From: Pseudomonas nitroreducens NBRC 12694
GTDB taxonomy: Bacteria; Pseudomonadota; Gammaproteobacteria; Pseudomonadales; Pseudomonadaceae
Assembly (NCBI RefSeq): GCF_002091755.1
Contig: NZ_BDAI01000010.1
Span: 134,457 to 198,456, forward strand
DNA length: 64,000 nucleotides
Direction: 5' to 3'
This document shows positions 31,839 through 40,652 of this stretch, in pieces. A program made the position numbers and the translations under genes. The notes beneath the pieces were generated by a model. That model ran no database searches. It had not been told where the DNA came from and was given only the letters and a program-made list of their open reading frames with translations. Numbering within the stretch: position 1 is the first letter of the stretch; each line of letters starts with the position of its first letter.

Positions 31839-31870
31839 AGACCATCGGCGGCCATTCGGCGACGCGGAAC

Positions 31871-31942
31871 GTAAGATGGCGTGGAACGCAGCGATACACG
31901 CATCGGCCTGCATGGGTGTCGCTGCGCTCCACCCATCCTACA
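31871..31942. repeat. Intergenic imperfect palindrome
   Basis: Two arms of about 31 bases (31871-31902 and 31911-31942) form a long imperfect inverted repeat around GGTGGAGCGCAGCG-type sequence. It looks like a dispersed Pseudomonas intergenic element, lying between corA and the terminator; no second copy is present in this window. Confidence 0.55.
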
Positions 31943-31973
31943 AAAACTGTTCAGCCTGACATCTGCACAAACG

Positions 31974-32001
31974 AAAACGCCGCTCATCTGAGCGGCGTTT
32001 T
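31974..32001. terminator. Bidirectional terminator
   Basis: Perfect 11-bp stem AAAACGCCGCT/AGCGGCGTTTT with a 6-base loop, between convergent corA and amidotransferase genes. Confidence 0.92.
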
Positions 32002-32019
32002 CAGTCAGCACGGCAGAAA

Positions 32020-32772
32020 TCAGGCCGCGCTTTTCTTCTCGGCTCTTTTCTTCTCGTCGCTGCCCTGCTGGACGAAGCGCATCATCCACTCACCCACCGC
32101 CGTCCCCTGGTGCGGGCGCGCAAGGCTATCGATACCGGACTGGAACACCGGCTCGCTGAAGATGTGCTTGCGCAGTTCCAGGATCGCCTGGGAATAGTCG
32201 CTCTGGAACTCCGGGTGGCCCTGGAAGCACAGCACCTGATCACCGATGGCGTAGGCAGCATTCGGGCAGAAATCGCTGGAAGCGATGCGGCGCGCGCCGT
32301 GGGGTAGCTCGGTGACCTGGTCCTGGTGGCTGACCAGCAGGGTCAGGCCATCACCCAGCGACGGGCTCATCCACTCCGGCTGCTCCTCGATGCGGTAGTC
32401 GTGGATACCCACGCCCCAGCCCTGGCTGGCACGCTCGGTCTTGCCGCCCAGCACCAGCGCCAGCAACTGGTGGCCAAAGCACACGCCCAGCAGCTTGTCG
32501 CCGCGCTGGTAGAGCTTGAGTACGTAGTCCTTGAGGGTCTGGATCCAGGGATCAGTGCCGAAGGAGTCCGCCTTGCTGCCAGTCACCAGGTACGCATCGA
32601 ACTTCTCATCATCGGGCGGGTAATGCCCTTCCACCACGTTGTAGACCTTGAACTCGGCCGGAACGGGTTGCTTGGCGAACAGTTGCTGGAACATCCAGCC
32701 ATAGCCCTTGTACTGATCGATGAGTTCGGGGCGGAGGATGTCGGTTTCCAGAATGCAGATGTGCAACGACAT
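32020..32772 (-). CDS. Type 1 glutamine amidotransferase (class I GATase)
   Basis: 250-aa stand-alone class I amidotransferase domain related to GuaA-N. It has nucleophile Cys98 in GVCFGHQLLA and catalytic His186/Glu188 in GHPEF. The C terminus is Lys/Arg/Glu-rich (SDEKKRAEKKSAA). Such proteins hydrolyse glutamine or gamma-glutamyl compounds; homologues of gamma-glutamyl-polyamine hydrolases are one option but not shown here. A second, more diverged family member is at 49279-49983. ATG 32772 starts the conserved MSLHICILETD; the ribosome-binding site is weak. Confidence 0.85.
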   Translation of the reverse strand: MSLHICILETDILRPELIDQYKGYGWMFQQLFAKQPVPAEFKVYNVVEGHYPPDDEKFDAYLVTGSKADSFGTDPWIQTLKDYVLKLYQRGDKLLGVCFGHQLLALVLGGKTERASQGWGVGIHDYRIEEQPEWMSPSLGDGLTLLVSHQDQVTELPHGARRIASSDFCPNAAYAIGDQVLCFQGHPEFQSDYSQAILELRKHIFSEPVFQSGIDSLARPHQGTAVGEWMMRFVQQGSDEKKRAEKKSAA

Positions 32773-32976
32773 GCAGGGGTGATTCCTGGGGGGTTGGCGG
32801 CTGATAAGAGTGGTTATCCTGACACTGATGAAACGCGCGTGAAAATTACGCCCTATTTTTTCACCGCACAAGATGCCGAAGCCGATTCTTGTGCAGGAAT
32901 TTCAGGGGAAATACCGGAAAAACCGACTTCCTTCAATTGCACCGGCGCACAAGGGTGACGGCCGGTTGGCAAGGAT

Positions 32977-33531
32977 TCAGTCCAATGACCGCTCGCGCAG
33001 AACCGAGTTCGCGTCCACTACCTGCGCGTATTCGCCTTGCAGGTTGGCCAGGGACATGGCGTGGACCTCCTCTGCGCTGTGCAGCACGCCGTTGAAATCG
33101 CGCTTGTCGAAGGCGAAACAGGCATCCGCCGCCAGCTGCGTAGAGAAGCCCAGGTTGCCCGCGGTGCGGGCCGTGGATTCCACCGAGTTGTTGGTACTCA
33201 CGCCGCAGATCACCACCGATTCGATGCCGCGCACGCGCAACCAGCGTTCCAGGGCGCTGTTGATGAAGGCGTCGGGGACGTTCTTCTCCACCACGTGCTC
33301 GTGCCTCAGCGGCGCCAGCTCCGGCTGGAATTCCGCGCCGGGCTGGCCGGGCCAGAACGGTGAGCCTGGTGTACGAGAAATGTGCCGCACGTGAACCACC
33401 GGCCAGCCAGCCTGGCGCCAGGCTGCCAGTAGCTCACCGATGCGCCGTTCGGCCTGCGGGTTGTTGCGCGACTCGGGGCTGGTGCGCATGCCGTTCTGCA
33501 TATCGATGATCAACAGGGCGGGAGCGGTCAT
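32977..33531 (-). CDS. Isochorismatase-family cysteine hydrolase
   Basis: 184-aa hydrolase with the complete catalytic triad of the family: Asp10 (IIDMQNGM), Lys83 (VEKNVPDAF) and Cys109 (VICGVSTNNSVESTAR). Members include nicotinamidases, N-carbamoyl hydrolases and isochorismatases; the substrate cannot be assigned. The 204-base gap to the amidotransferase shows no gene. Single gene or distal to an unseen promoter at 33532-33580. Confidence 0.87.
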   Translation of the reverse strand: MTAPALLIIDMQNGMRTSPESRNNPQAERRIGELLAAWRQAGWPVVHVRHISRTPGSPFWPGQPGAEFQPELAPLRHEHVVEKNVPDAFINSALERWLRVRGIESVVICGVSTNNSVESTARTAGNLGFSTQLAADACFAFDKRDFNGVLHSAEEVHAMSLANLQGEYAQVVDANSVLRERSLD

Positions 33532-33584
33532 CGGTGCGGTCCTGATGGGCGGAAAGACGCCATTCTATGGGCTGCGCAGACGAG

Positions 33585-33612
33585 AAAAAACCGGCCATGC
33601 GGGCCGGTTTTA
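33585..33612 (-). terminator. Terminator of the fadB-like operon
   Basis: Stem AAAACCGGCC/GGCCGGTTTT (33587-33596 with 33602-33611, 5-base loop) with T-rich flank on the minus strand, downstream of the multifunctional fatty-acid gene. Confidence 0.85.
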
Positions 33613-33644
33613 GAGAGCGGTTGAAAGTCCGTGCAAGTCGATTG

Positions 33645-33760
33645 CCCTCACCCCAGCCCTCTCCCAGAGGGAGAGGGGGCGGATCGTGCCGGCTGATGCC
33701 ACGGTTTCACCCTGCGCCGAACGGTCCCCTCTCCCTCCGCGAGAGGGTTAGGGTGAGGGG
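33645..33760. repeat. 116-bp palindromic dispersed element, copy 1
   Basis: Imperfect palindrome: outer arms CCCTCACCC...GGGTGAGGGG and inner CCCTCTCCC / GGGAGAGGG hairpins around a middle segment. The middle segment (about 33688-33725) is the reverse complement, with a few changes, of that in copy 2 at 44558-44678. Copy 3 is at 47563-47670. Confidence 0.85.
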
Positions 33761-33777
33761 CTCTCGAAGGAACCGAC

Positions 33778-35922
33778 TCAGAAGCTTTCGCCCCGCGCCG
33801 CTTTCTCCAGCAACAGCGCCGGCGGCAGGAAGCGCTCGCCGTACTGCTCGGCCAGGTACTGGGCGCGGGCGACGAAGTCCTTCAGGCCGTACTGGTTGAT
33901 GAACTGCAGCGCACCGCCGCTCCAGGCCGCGAAGCCGATGCCGAAGATCGAGCCGATGTTGGCGTCGGCGGTGGAGGTCAGCACGCCCTCCTCCACGCAG
34001 CGCACCGTCTCGATAGCCTGCACGAAGAGAATGCGGTCGCGCACGTCCTCGGCGGAAATCTGCGCGTCAGCCTTCTCGAAGCGCTGTTTCAGCTCAGTCC
34101 ACAGATGCTTCTTGCCGTTGGCCGGATAGTCGTAGAAACCGGCGCCGGCGGCTTTGCCCGGGCGCTTGTACTCGTTGACCATCAGGTCCACCACGGCGAA
34201 GGCCGGATGCTTCGGCAATGGCTTGCCTTCGGCTTCCAGGTCCTTGCGGGTCTGCTCGCGGATATGGGTCATCAGGCTCATGGAGACTTCGTCGCTGATC
34301 GCCAGCGGGCCTACCGGCATGCCGGCCTGGCGCGCCTGGTTCTCGATCATCGCCGCCGACACGCCTTCGCCGAGCATGGCCAGGCCTTCGTTGGTGAAGG
34401 TGCCGAACACGCGGGAGGTAAAGAAGCCGCGGCTGTCATGGACGACGATCGGGGTCTTCTTGATCTGCAGGACGTAGTCGAAGGCCCGGGCCAGGGTGGC
34501 GTCGTCGGTCTTCGCGCCGCGGATGATTTCCACCAGCGGCATCTTGTCCACCGGGCTGAAGAAGTGCAGGCCGATGAATTTCTGCGGCTGCGCCACGGCT
34601 TCGGCCAGGCCGGTGATCGGCAGGGTCGAGGTGTTGGAGGCGATCACCGCGTCCGGCAGCGCGGCGGTTTCCGCAGCAGCGCTGACCTTGGCCTTCAGGC
34701 CACGGTCCTCGAACACGGCTTCGATGATCAGGTCGCAGCCTTCGAAATCGGCGTCACTGGCCGTCGGCTTGATGCGGGCGAGGAAGGCGTCGCGTTTCTC
34801 GGCCGTCATCTGGCCCCTGCCGACTTTCTTGTCCAGCAGGCCGGCGGAGTACGCCTTGCCCTTTTCCGCCGCTTCGACGGAAACGTCCTTGAGCACCACC
34901 TCGATGCCGGCGGCGGCCGAGACGTAGGCGATGCCCGCGCCCATCATGCCGGCGCCGACGACGCCGACCTTCTTCGTCTGCTGCGGCGGGATGCCTTGCG
35001 GACGGGATTTGCCGGCGTTGATCTCGTTGAGCTGGAACCAGAAGGTGCCGATCATGTTCTTCGCCACCTGGCCGGTGGTCAGCTCGGTGAAGTAGCGCGC
35101 CTCGATCAGCTGCGCGGTATCGAAGTCCACCTGGGCGCCTTCCACGGCAGCGCACATGATCTTCTCCGGTGCCGGGAAGCAGCCCTTGGTCTTGTCGCGC
35201 AGCACGGACGGGGCGATGGCGAGCATCTGTGCCACGGCCGGGCTGGACGGCGTGCCGCCGGGGATCTTGTAGCCGGCGCTGTCCCACGGCTGCTTGGCGG
35301 CCGGGTTGGCGGCGATCCACTCGCGGGCCTTGCTCAGCATCTCGTCGCGGCTGGAGGCCAACTGATGGATCAGGCCGGCCTTGAGCGCCTGGTCCGGGCG
35401 CACTTTCTTGCCTTCGGCCAGATACGGCAGGGCTTTCTCCAGCCCCAGCAGGCGCACCATGCGCACTACCCCGCCGCCACCGGGCAGCAGGCCCAGGGTG
35501 ACTTCCGGCAGGCCGAGCTGGACGTGGCTTTCGTCCAGGGCGATGCGGTGGTGGCAGGCCAGGCAGATTTCCCAGCCGCCGCCCAGCGCCGCGCCGTTGA
35601 TGGCGGCAACTACGGGCTTGCCGAGGGTTTCCAGGCGGCGCAGCTGGCCCTTGAGCACCAGGATGCCTTCGTAGAAGGCCTTGGCGTCCGCCTTGGTGAC
35701 CTTGATCAGTTCATTGAGATCGCCACCGGCGAAGAAGGTTTTCTTCGCGGAGGTGATCACCACGCCGGCGATCGAGTCCTTCTCGGCTTCCAGGCGCGCG
35801 ACAGTGGCGGCCATGGCCTCGCGGTAGACACCGTTCATGGTGTTGGCGCTCTGGCCAGGCATGTCCATGGTCAGGACGACGATGTTGTCCTGGCCTTTCT
35901 CGTAACGGATGGCGTCAGTCAT
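33778..35922 (-). CDS. Multifunctional 3-hydroxyacyl-CoA dehydrogenase / enoyl-CoA hydratase
   Basis: 714-aa beta-oxidation enzyme. N-terminal crotonase domain (about 1-190, with oxyanion segments KKTFFAGGDLNEL and GAALGGGWEICLACHH) is followed by an NAD-binding 3-hydroxyacyl-CoA dehydrogenase domain (GVVGAGMMGAGIA near 322) and two C-terminal dehydrogenase helical domains. This is FadB/FadJ architecture. It should hydrate enoyl-CoA and oxidise the product. ATG 35922 follows GGAAGAA; upstream in-frame codons are rejected. Its thiolase partner lies upstream on the same strand. Confidence 0.92.
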   Translation of the reverse strand: MTDAIRYEKGQDNIVVLTMDMPGQSANTMNGVYREAMAATVARLEAEKDSIAGVVITSAKKTFFAGGDLNELIKVTKADAKAFYEGILVLKGQLRRLETLGKPVVAAINGAALGGGWEICLACHHRIALDESHVQLGLPEVTLGLLPGGGGVVRMVRLLGLEKALPYLAEGKKVRPDQALKAGLIHQLASSRDEMLSKAREWIAANPAAKQPWDSAGYKIPGGTPSSPAVAQMLAIAPSVLRDKTKGCFPAPEKIMCAAVEGAQVDFDTAQLIEARYFTELTTGQVAKNMIGTFWFQLNEINAGKSRPQGIPPQQTKKVGVVGAGMMGAGIAYVSAAAGIEVVLKDVSVEAAEKGKAYSAGLLDKKVGRGQMTAEKRDAFLARIKPTASDADFEGCDLIIEAVFEDRGLKAKVSAAAETAALPDAVIASNTSTLPITGLAEAVAQPQKFIGLHFFSPVDKMPLVEIIRGAKTDDATLARAFDYVLQIKKTPIVVHDSRGFFTSRVFGTFTNEGLAMLGEGVSAAMIENQARQAGMPVGPLAISDEVSMSLMTHIREQTRKDLEAEGKPLPKHPAFAVVDLMVNEYKRPGKAAGAGFYDYPANGKKHLWTELKQRFEKADAQISAEDVRDRILFVQAIETVRCVEEGVLTSTADANIGSIFGIGFAAWSGGALQFINQYGLKDFVARAQYLAEQYGERFLPPALLLEKAARGESF

Positions 35923-36083
35923 TTTTGTTTTCTTCCCATGCTGGGGGATCGCTTCAGGGGCGTCACGAGCGAAGGTCAGGCAGGGCGGAATCTCTTCGGG
36001 AAGCGGAGTTGGCTGTAGCCAATGAGCATTCCCGGAGAGCTTCCAACGCGGCATGGCCGAGCGCAGTTGCCCATGATCGATCC

Positions 36084-37289
36084 TTAAATACGTTCGATGA
36101 TGGTGGCTATGCCCATGCCGCCGCCCACGCAGAGGGTGGCCAGGCCGTAGCGCAGGTTGCGCCGCTCCAGCTCGTCCAGCAGGGTGCCGAGGATCATGCA
36201 GCCGGTGGCGCCCAGCGGGTGGCCCATGGCGATGGAGCCGCCGTTGACGTTGACCTTGCTCTCCGGCACGCCCATGTCCTTCATGAACTTCATCACCACC
36301 GAGGCGAAGGCTTCGTTCACTTCATAGAGGTCGATGTCCTCGGCCTTGAGCCCAGCCTTGGCCAGCGCCTTGCGGGTTGCCGGCGCGGGGCCGGTGAGCA
36401 TGATGGTCGGGTCGGTGCTGGTCACCGCGGTGGCGACGATGCGCCCGCGGGCCTTCAGGCCCAGCTCGCGGCCCTTGGCTTCGGAGCCGATGAGCATGGC
36501 GGTGGCGCCGTCGACGATGCCGGAGCTGTTGCCCGGCGTGTGTACATGCTCGATGCGCTCGACGAAGCTGTACTTGCGCAGCGCGCTGGCGTCGAAGCCC
36601 ATCTGTCCCATCATCTCGAAGCTGGGCTTGAGCGCGCCGAGGCCTTCGAGGGTCGAGTCGCCGCGAATGAACTCGTCATGGTCGAGCAGGACGATGCCAT
36701 TCTGGTCGGTCACCGGCACCAGGGACTTGGCGAACAGTCCTTCGGCGCGGGCCTTGGCGGCCTTCTGCTGGGAGCGCAGGGCGAAAGCGTCGACGTCGGC
36801 ACGGCTGAAGCCTTCCAGGGTGGCGATCAGGTCAGCGCCGATGCCCTGGGGCACGAAGCTGGTGTGCAGGTTGGTTTCCGGGTCCAGCGCCCAGGCGCCG
36901 CCGTCGGAGCCCATGGGCACGCGGGACATGGATTCGACGCCGCCGACCACCACCAGGTCCTCGAAGCCCGAACGCACCTTCATAGCGCCCAGGTTGACCG
37001 CCTCCAGACCCGAGGCACAGAAGCGATTGATCTGCACGCCGGCGACCTGCTCGTCCCAGTCGGCCACCAGCGCAGCGGTCTTGGCGATGTCCGAGCCCTG
37101 GTCGCCCACCGGGGTCACACAGCCCAGGACGATGTCGTCGACCTGGGCGGTATCCAGCTGGTTGCGCTGCTGCAGTGCGCGCAGCACGCCGGCCATCAGG
37201 TTGACCGGCTTGACACTGTGCAGCGCGCCGTCCTTCTTGCCCTTGCCGCGGGGAGTACGCACCGCGTCGTAAATGAATGCTTCGGTCAT
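36084..37289 (-). CDS. Acetyl-CoA C-acyltransferase (thiolase)
   Basis: 401-aa thiolase, the last step of a beta-oxidation cycle. Nucleophile Cys91 in NRFCASGLEAV, the His of GHPLGATG (near 354), and the second Cys in LCVGGGMG near the C terminus are all present. It is transcribed first in the thiolase-fadB-like pair, with a 161-base gap. That gap is long for tight coupling and may contain its own signals. ATG 37289 is chosen by family alignment. The substrate chain length is not readable. Confidence 0.92.
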   Translation of the reverse strand: MTEAFIYDAVRTPRGKGKKDGALHSVKPVNLMAGVLRALQQRNQLDTAQVDDIVLGCVTPVGDQGSDIAKTAALVADWDEQVAGVQINRFCASGLEAVNLGAMKVRSGFEDLVVVGGVESMSRVPMGSDGGAWALDPETNLHTSFVPQGIGADLIATLEGFSRADVDAFALRSQQKAAKARAEGLFAKSLVPVTDQNGIVLLDHDEFIRGDSTLEGLGALKPSFEMMGQMGFDASALRKYSFVERIEHVHTPGNSSGIVDGATAMLIGSEAKGRELGLKARGRIVATAVTSTDPTIMLTGPAPATRKALAKAGLKAEDIDLYEVNEAFASVVMKFMKDMGVPESKVNVNGGSIAMGHPLGATGCMILGTLLDELERRNLRYGLATLCVGGGMGIATIIERI

Positions 37290-37735
37290 GGCGTTCTCTC
37301 TTAGAGTTGTCGTCACGCAGGCGTGGCGTGTCGGCCTACCTTAGCGGCGTATCGGCAGGGAGCAATGACCGCAGCGCTCAGCGAAATTGACCGCCACGCT
37401 CAGCGACCGATCGGAGGTGATCGAGCCGAAAGCTCTGGAAAGGGGTTTTCGGCGGGAACGGACGAGCGGTCGAAAAGCTGAACCGCGTTGTCACGTTCCA
37501 GTCATATAGAGGGAATATGCCTGAAGCTGCATCACTTGCTGCAAGATGGTCTAAGCCCGCGCAGCACTAGGCTTAGACTCCGTTATGCAGTGAATGAAAA
37601 GCGTGCAGATGATGCGAAAAGTGCCGTTGCCGGGTTTTGCCGGCTCGGCGGGAGTAACCAGAAGCCAAGGCATGCGCGCCACTATCAACAGGCCGTGGGT
37701 GGCCGTGCCAAGAACAAGAAAGGCGGAAGGACATC
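37290..37735. other. 446-bp non-coding region with a strong inverted repeat
   Basis: Between the thiolase start and a 32-aa peptide gene. I see no convincing protein frame here. The thiolase promoter should lie in the left part. A perfect 9-bp inverted repeat, GTCTAAGCC-N12-GGCTTAGAC, sits at 37549-37578. It is too widely looped and lacks a T tract, so it looks more like a protein-binding site or RNA structure than a terminator. Confidence 0.5.
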
Positions 37736-37834
37736 ATGGACAAACAATCGAGAAAGTGGCGTCAGGCAAGCCTGATCGTCTTCGCAACCACCGTTGTACT
37801 GATCATCCCCAATCTGAGTCGTCTGGTCGGCTAG
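37736..37834 (+). CDS. 32-aa small membrane peptide
   Basis: A 33-codon frame with ATG 37736 and TAG 37832-37834, preceded by GGAAGG with a 5-base spacer. The peptide has a basic N terminus (MDKQSRKWRQ) and one transmembrane helix (ASLIVFATTVVLIIP), then LSRLVG. The charge pattern predicts an N-in orientation. It is shorter than most gene finders accept. A cytochrome c gene follows 143 bases on. No family recognised; the start site and membrane-helix design support it. Confidence 0.5.
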   Translation: MDKQSRKWRQASLIVFATTVVLIIPNLSRLVG

Positions 37835-37977
37835 GGCCAACACCCGGCTACCCCGTCGCTGCGTACCGCGTGCCGCCATCCGCGCGCCACGGTCAACGCA
37901 GCGCGGGAGCCACCCATCTCCTGCGGCGCCCACTCCTCTGCTAATGTTCCGCGGCCCACTCCGCCACGGATGCGACC

Positions 37978-38781
37978 ATGCGCCCACTGCTGCTGACGCT
38001 GCTCCTGCTCTGCCCCACCGCTTTCGCCGCGACGCTCACCCTCGAACTGCCCGATGGCAAGCACAGCCTGACCAGTGAGCAATTGCTGGCCGATCCCCAG
38101 GCGCAGGACATCGAGATTCCCGCCGACGTTTCCTACAACCGCACCATGCGTTACCGCGCGGTGCCACTGGCCGCGCTGCTCAAAGGCGTGAAGCCCGGTG
38201 ATCACCTGCAGGCGGTGGCCCTCGATGGATTCGCCGCCGAGCTGCCAGCCGCGCCGCTGCTGGAGAACACAGGCTCGCGCGCCTGGCTGGCCATCGAGGA
38301 AGCCGATAGGCCCTGGCCGAAACTCGGCGACGGCAAGCCGTCCGCCGGGCCGTTCTACCTTGTGTGGAGCGATCCCAAGGCCGCCGGCATAGGCCCGGAG
38401 CAGTGGCCGTTCCAGGTTGCCAGCATCCGTTACCTGAAGCCCCTGGCCGAACGCTTCCCGGCGCTGCTGCCGGCGAAGAGCGCACCGAAGCCAGTGCAGG
38501 ACGGTTTTGTCCAGTTCCAGAAGAACTGCCTGGCCTGCCACCGCCTGAACGGTGCCGGGGATTCGCAGTTCGGTCCGGACCTGAACATCCCACACAACCC
38601 GACCGAATACTTCGCCGCGGGCTATCTCAAGCGGTACATCCGCGACCCGCAGAGCCTGCGGCACTGGCCGGAAGCGCGGATGAAAGGGTTTGCGACGGAT
38701 GCGATCAGCGACAAGGAGCTGGATGAGATCGTCGCTTACCTGAAGCACATGGCGGGGCGCAAGGTGAAGGTTGGCGGCTAG
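37978..38781 (+). CDS. Exported cytochrome c family protein
   Basis: 267-aa periplasmic protein: signal peptide (1-17), an N-terminal domain (about 18-165) resembling the molybdopterin-oxidoreductase-like fold but with no visible cofactor cysteine, and a C-terminal class I cytochrome c domain. The haem motif is CLACH (Cys184, Cys187, His188), with Met235 in EARMKGF as likely axial ligand. It should carry electrons in the periplasm; the partner is not encoded next door. Ribosome-binding site weak. Confidence 0.8.
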   Translation: MRPLLLTLLLLCPTAFAATLTLELPDGKHSLTSEQLLADPQAQDIEIPADVSYNRTMRYRAVPLAALLKGVKPGDHLQAVALDGFAAELPAAPLLENTGSRAWLAIEEADRPWPKLGDGKPSAGPFYLVWSDPKAAGIGPEQWPFQVASIRYLKPLAERFPALLPAKSAPKPVQDGFVQFQKNCLACHRLNGAGDSQFGPDLNIPHNPTEYFAAGYLKRYIRDPQSLRHWPEARMKGFATDAISDKELDEIVAYLKHMAGRKVKVGG

Positions 38782-38796
38782 AAGCCGGGGCTCTTT

Positions 38797-38873
38797 GTAG
38801 GGCGCATAACGCGCCAGCGTTATCCGCCTTATCGATATCGGCGGATAACCTGTTCCAGGTTATCCGCCCTACC
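38797..38873. repeat. Intergenic palindromic repeat (GTAGGGCG...CGCCCTAC)
   Basis: Outer arms GTAGGGCG and CGCCCTAC enclose several copies of GGATAAC/GTTATCC in alternating orientation. It looks like a dispersed Pseudomonas intergenic repeat and follows the cytochrome gene directly. Confidence 0.6.
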
Positions 38874-38940
38874 TACTGAATCGTCTGGCGGGACGGAAGG
38901 TTAACGCCTGGGGCTGATCGGCAAGGCCTGCGTAGCGGCT

Positions 38941-39010
38941 GTTCGCGAGCAAGCTCGCTCCTACATCCCTGCACCGATGCATCCCTGTAGGAGCGAGCTT
39001 GCTCGCGAAC
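38941..39010. repeat. REP inverted pair
   Basis: Two clean REP units, head to head (38941-38965 and 38986-39010), in the gap between the cytochrome gene and the convergent Anbu gene. They probably serve as mRNA 3'-end structure. Confidence 0.88.
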
Positions 39011-39028
39011 CCGCCCCGCAGCGAAACG

Positions 39029-39763
39029 TCAGTGCCAGTAATCCCCCGGCGGCGCCGGCAGTTCGCCAAGCAACTGACGTAGCCCGGCGCCCCACTGCCC
39101 GCGAATGCCCTCGAAATACGAATCGCCCTCCTGGATACGATACCCCGCCGGCACCTCCAGGCTGCCTTCGCGATACACCAGCAGGTCCAGCGGCATGCCC
39201 ACCGAGAGGTTGCTGCGGATGGTCGAGTCGAAGCTGATCAGCGCGCAGCGCAGCGCCTGTTCCAGCGGTGTCGCGTAGCTCATGGCGCGGTCGATGATCG
39301 GCTTGCCGTATTTGCTTTCGCCGATCTGGAAGTAAGGCGTGTCGCGGCAGGACTCGATGAAGTTGCCCTGCGGATAGACGTTGAACAGACGCGGCACTTC
39401 CTGGCCGATCTGGCCGCCGACCAGGAACGAACTACCCAGGTCGACGCCCTGGTTCTGGCCGATGTTCTCATCGTGATCGACCACCTCGCGCAGAGTCGAG
39501 CCCACCAGCCGGGCCGCCTCGAACAGGTTCTCGACATTGCCCAGGTTCGGCCCGTCGCTGCCCATGCGCAGGCGCAGCGTGCTGATCACCGATTGCGAGG
39601 TGGCCAGGTTGCCGGCGCTCTGCACCACGATCAGGCGCTCGCCGGGTGTGCCGAAGATGTGCAGCTTGCGGAACACGGCGATGTTGTCGACGCCGGCGTT
39701 GGTGCGCGAATCGGAAACGAAGACCAGGCCCTGGGCGAGGTTCATGGCGACGCAATAGGTCAT
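39029..39763 (-). CDS. Anbu-type proteasome-like peptidase
   Basis: 244-aa protein of the Anbu (ancestral beta subunit) branch of the Ntn-hydrolase proteasome/HslV superfamily. The chain starts MTYCVAMNLAQGLVFVSDSRT: Thr2 is the expected catalytic N-terminal nucleophile after Met removal, and the SDSRTNAGVDN stretch is typical. There is no ATPase partner (HslU-like) nearby. It is the last gene of a four-gene minus-strand unit with an ATP-grasp enzyme, an alpha-E protein and a transglutaminase. That co-occurrence has been noted for Anbu before. Substrates unknown. Confidence 0.88.
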   Translation of the reverse strand: MTYCVAMNLAQGLVFVSDSRTNAGVDNIAVFRKLHIFGTPGERLIVVQSAGNLATSQSVISTLRLRMGSDGPNLGNVENLFEAARLVGSTLREVVDHDENIGQNQGVDLGSSFLVGGQIGQEVPRLFNVYPQGNFIESCRDTPYFQIGESKYGKPIIDRAMSYATPLEQALRCALISFDSTIRSNLSVGMPLDLLVYREGSLEVPAGYRIQEGDSYFEGIRGQWGAGLRQLLGELPAPPGDYWH

Positions 39764-39842
39764 GGCGTTCTCATGGCAGGTTCAGGGAACGGGAAAGCTG
39801 GCACCGATCTTAAGCCGGTGCCCGGTCTTTCGCCACGCCCGC

Positions 39843-40652
39843 TCATTGCTGCATCTGCTGGGCCTGCTGGAGATGCCCAGGCGCCACGGTGACGCGGGCG
39901 TGCATCTGCTCGCCGCCGCCACCCCGACGCATGCCGCGCACCGGGCAAGCGTCGAGGTAGTCCAGGCCCACCGCCAGTTTCAGGTGGCGTTCAGGACGGT
40001 CCAGCACGTTGGTCACGTCGAAGCTGTACCAGGCGTCGTCCAGCCAGGCCTCCGCCCAGGCATGGCTGGCGAGGTGCTCTTCGCTGTCGGTGTAGAGGTA
40101 GCCGGAAACGTAGCGCGCCGGCACGCTCAGATAGCGCAGGCAGGCGAGAAAGGCGTGGGCATGGTCCTGGCAGACCCCTTGCCCGGCCGCAAAGGCTTCG
40201 GCGGCGGTGCTGTCCACCTGGGTCGAACCGGGCACGTAGGCGATGCGCTCGTTCAGCGCCTGCATCAGGCGGATCATCGCCTTGCGGTCGCGCCGCTCGG
40301 CACACTGGGCACGGGCGAACTCCTGCAGCGCGCCGTCGGCCTGGGTCAGGCGCGTGCCACGCAGGAACGGCAGCGGCGACAGGTGATCGTGCTCGCGCTC
40401 GTTCTCCACGTCGATTTCAACGTTGCCGTGAGCGGCTATGGCAATGGCCTCGTGGGGCTCGTCGAGGGTCAGCACATGGAGGATGTTGCCGTAGGCATCG
40501 CGCTGCGGGTGCGCCGGGCGCGGCAGGTGCAGTTGCCAGTCCAGGACGTGCTGGCGCTCGCTTTCCTGCGGGGTCAGGCGCAGGTACTGGATGCTCGCGC
40601 GCACCTGGTCTTCGTAGCGGTAGGTGGTGTCGTGGCGGATGGAGAGTTTCAT
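39843..40652 (-). CDS. Transglutaminase-family cysteine protein
   Basis: 269-aa cytoplasmic transglutaminase-like protein: N-terminal beta domain (about 1-90) and a papain-like core with a complete triad, Cys161 (GQGVCQDHAHAF), His197 (ASHAWAEAW) and Asp212 (SFDVTN). It can therefore act as a peptidase or amide-transfer enzyme, unlike the inactive relative at 3642-5177. ATG 40652 overlaps the alpha-E stop by four bases (ATGA), so translation is coupled. A GGAGG site is present. The Anbu gene follows 79 bases on. Confidence 0.87.
   Translation of the reverse strand: MKLSIRHDTTYRYEDQVRASIQYLRLTPQESERQHVLDWQLHLPRPAHPQRDAYGNILHVLTLDEPHEAIAIAAHGNVEIDVENEREHDHLSPLPFLRGTRLTQADGALQEFARAQCAERRDRKAMIRLMQALNERIAYVPGSTQVDSTAAEAFAAGQGVCQDHAHAFLACLRYLSVPARYVSGYLYTDSEEHLASHAWAEAWLDDAWYSFDVTNVLDRPERHLKLAVGLDYLDACPVRGMRRGGGGEQMHARVTVAPGHLQQAQQMQQ

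Noticed and set aside
31838..32019. Possible small gene between corA and the amidotransferase gene
   Set aside because: The gap is filled by a palindromic repeat and an 11-bp terminator stem; frames here are fragments of the repeat.
34105..36018. 637-codon plus-strand frame opposite the fadB-like gene
   Set aside because: The minus strand encodes a clear FadB-type enzyme; the plus-strand product has no known pattern and is a typical antisense shadow.
37594..37944. 116-codon frame upstream of the cytochrome gene
   Set aside because: Basic, unstructured composition and poor start. The 32-codon membrane peptide within the same stretch, in another frame, has a better ribosome-binding site and a clear helix.
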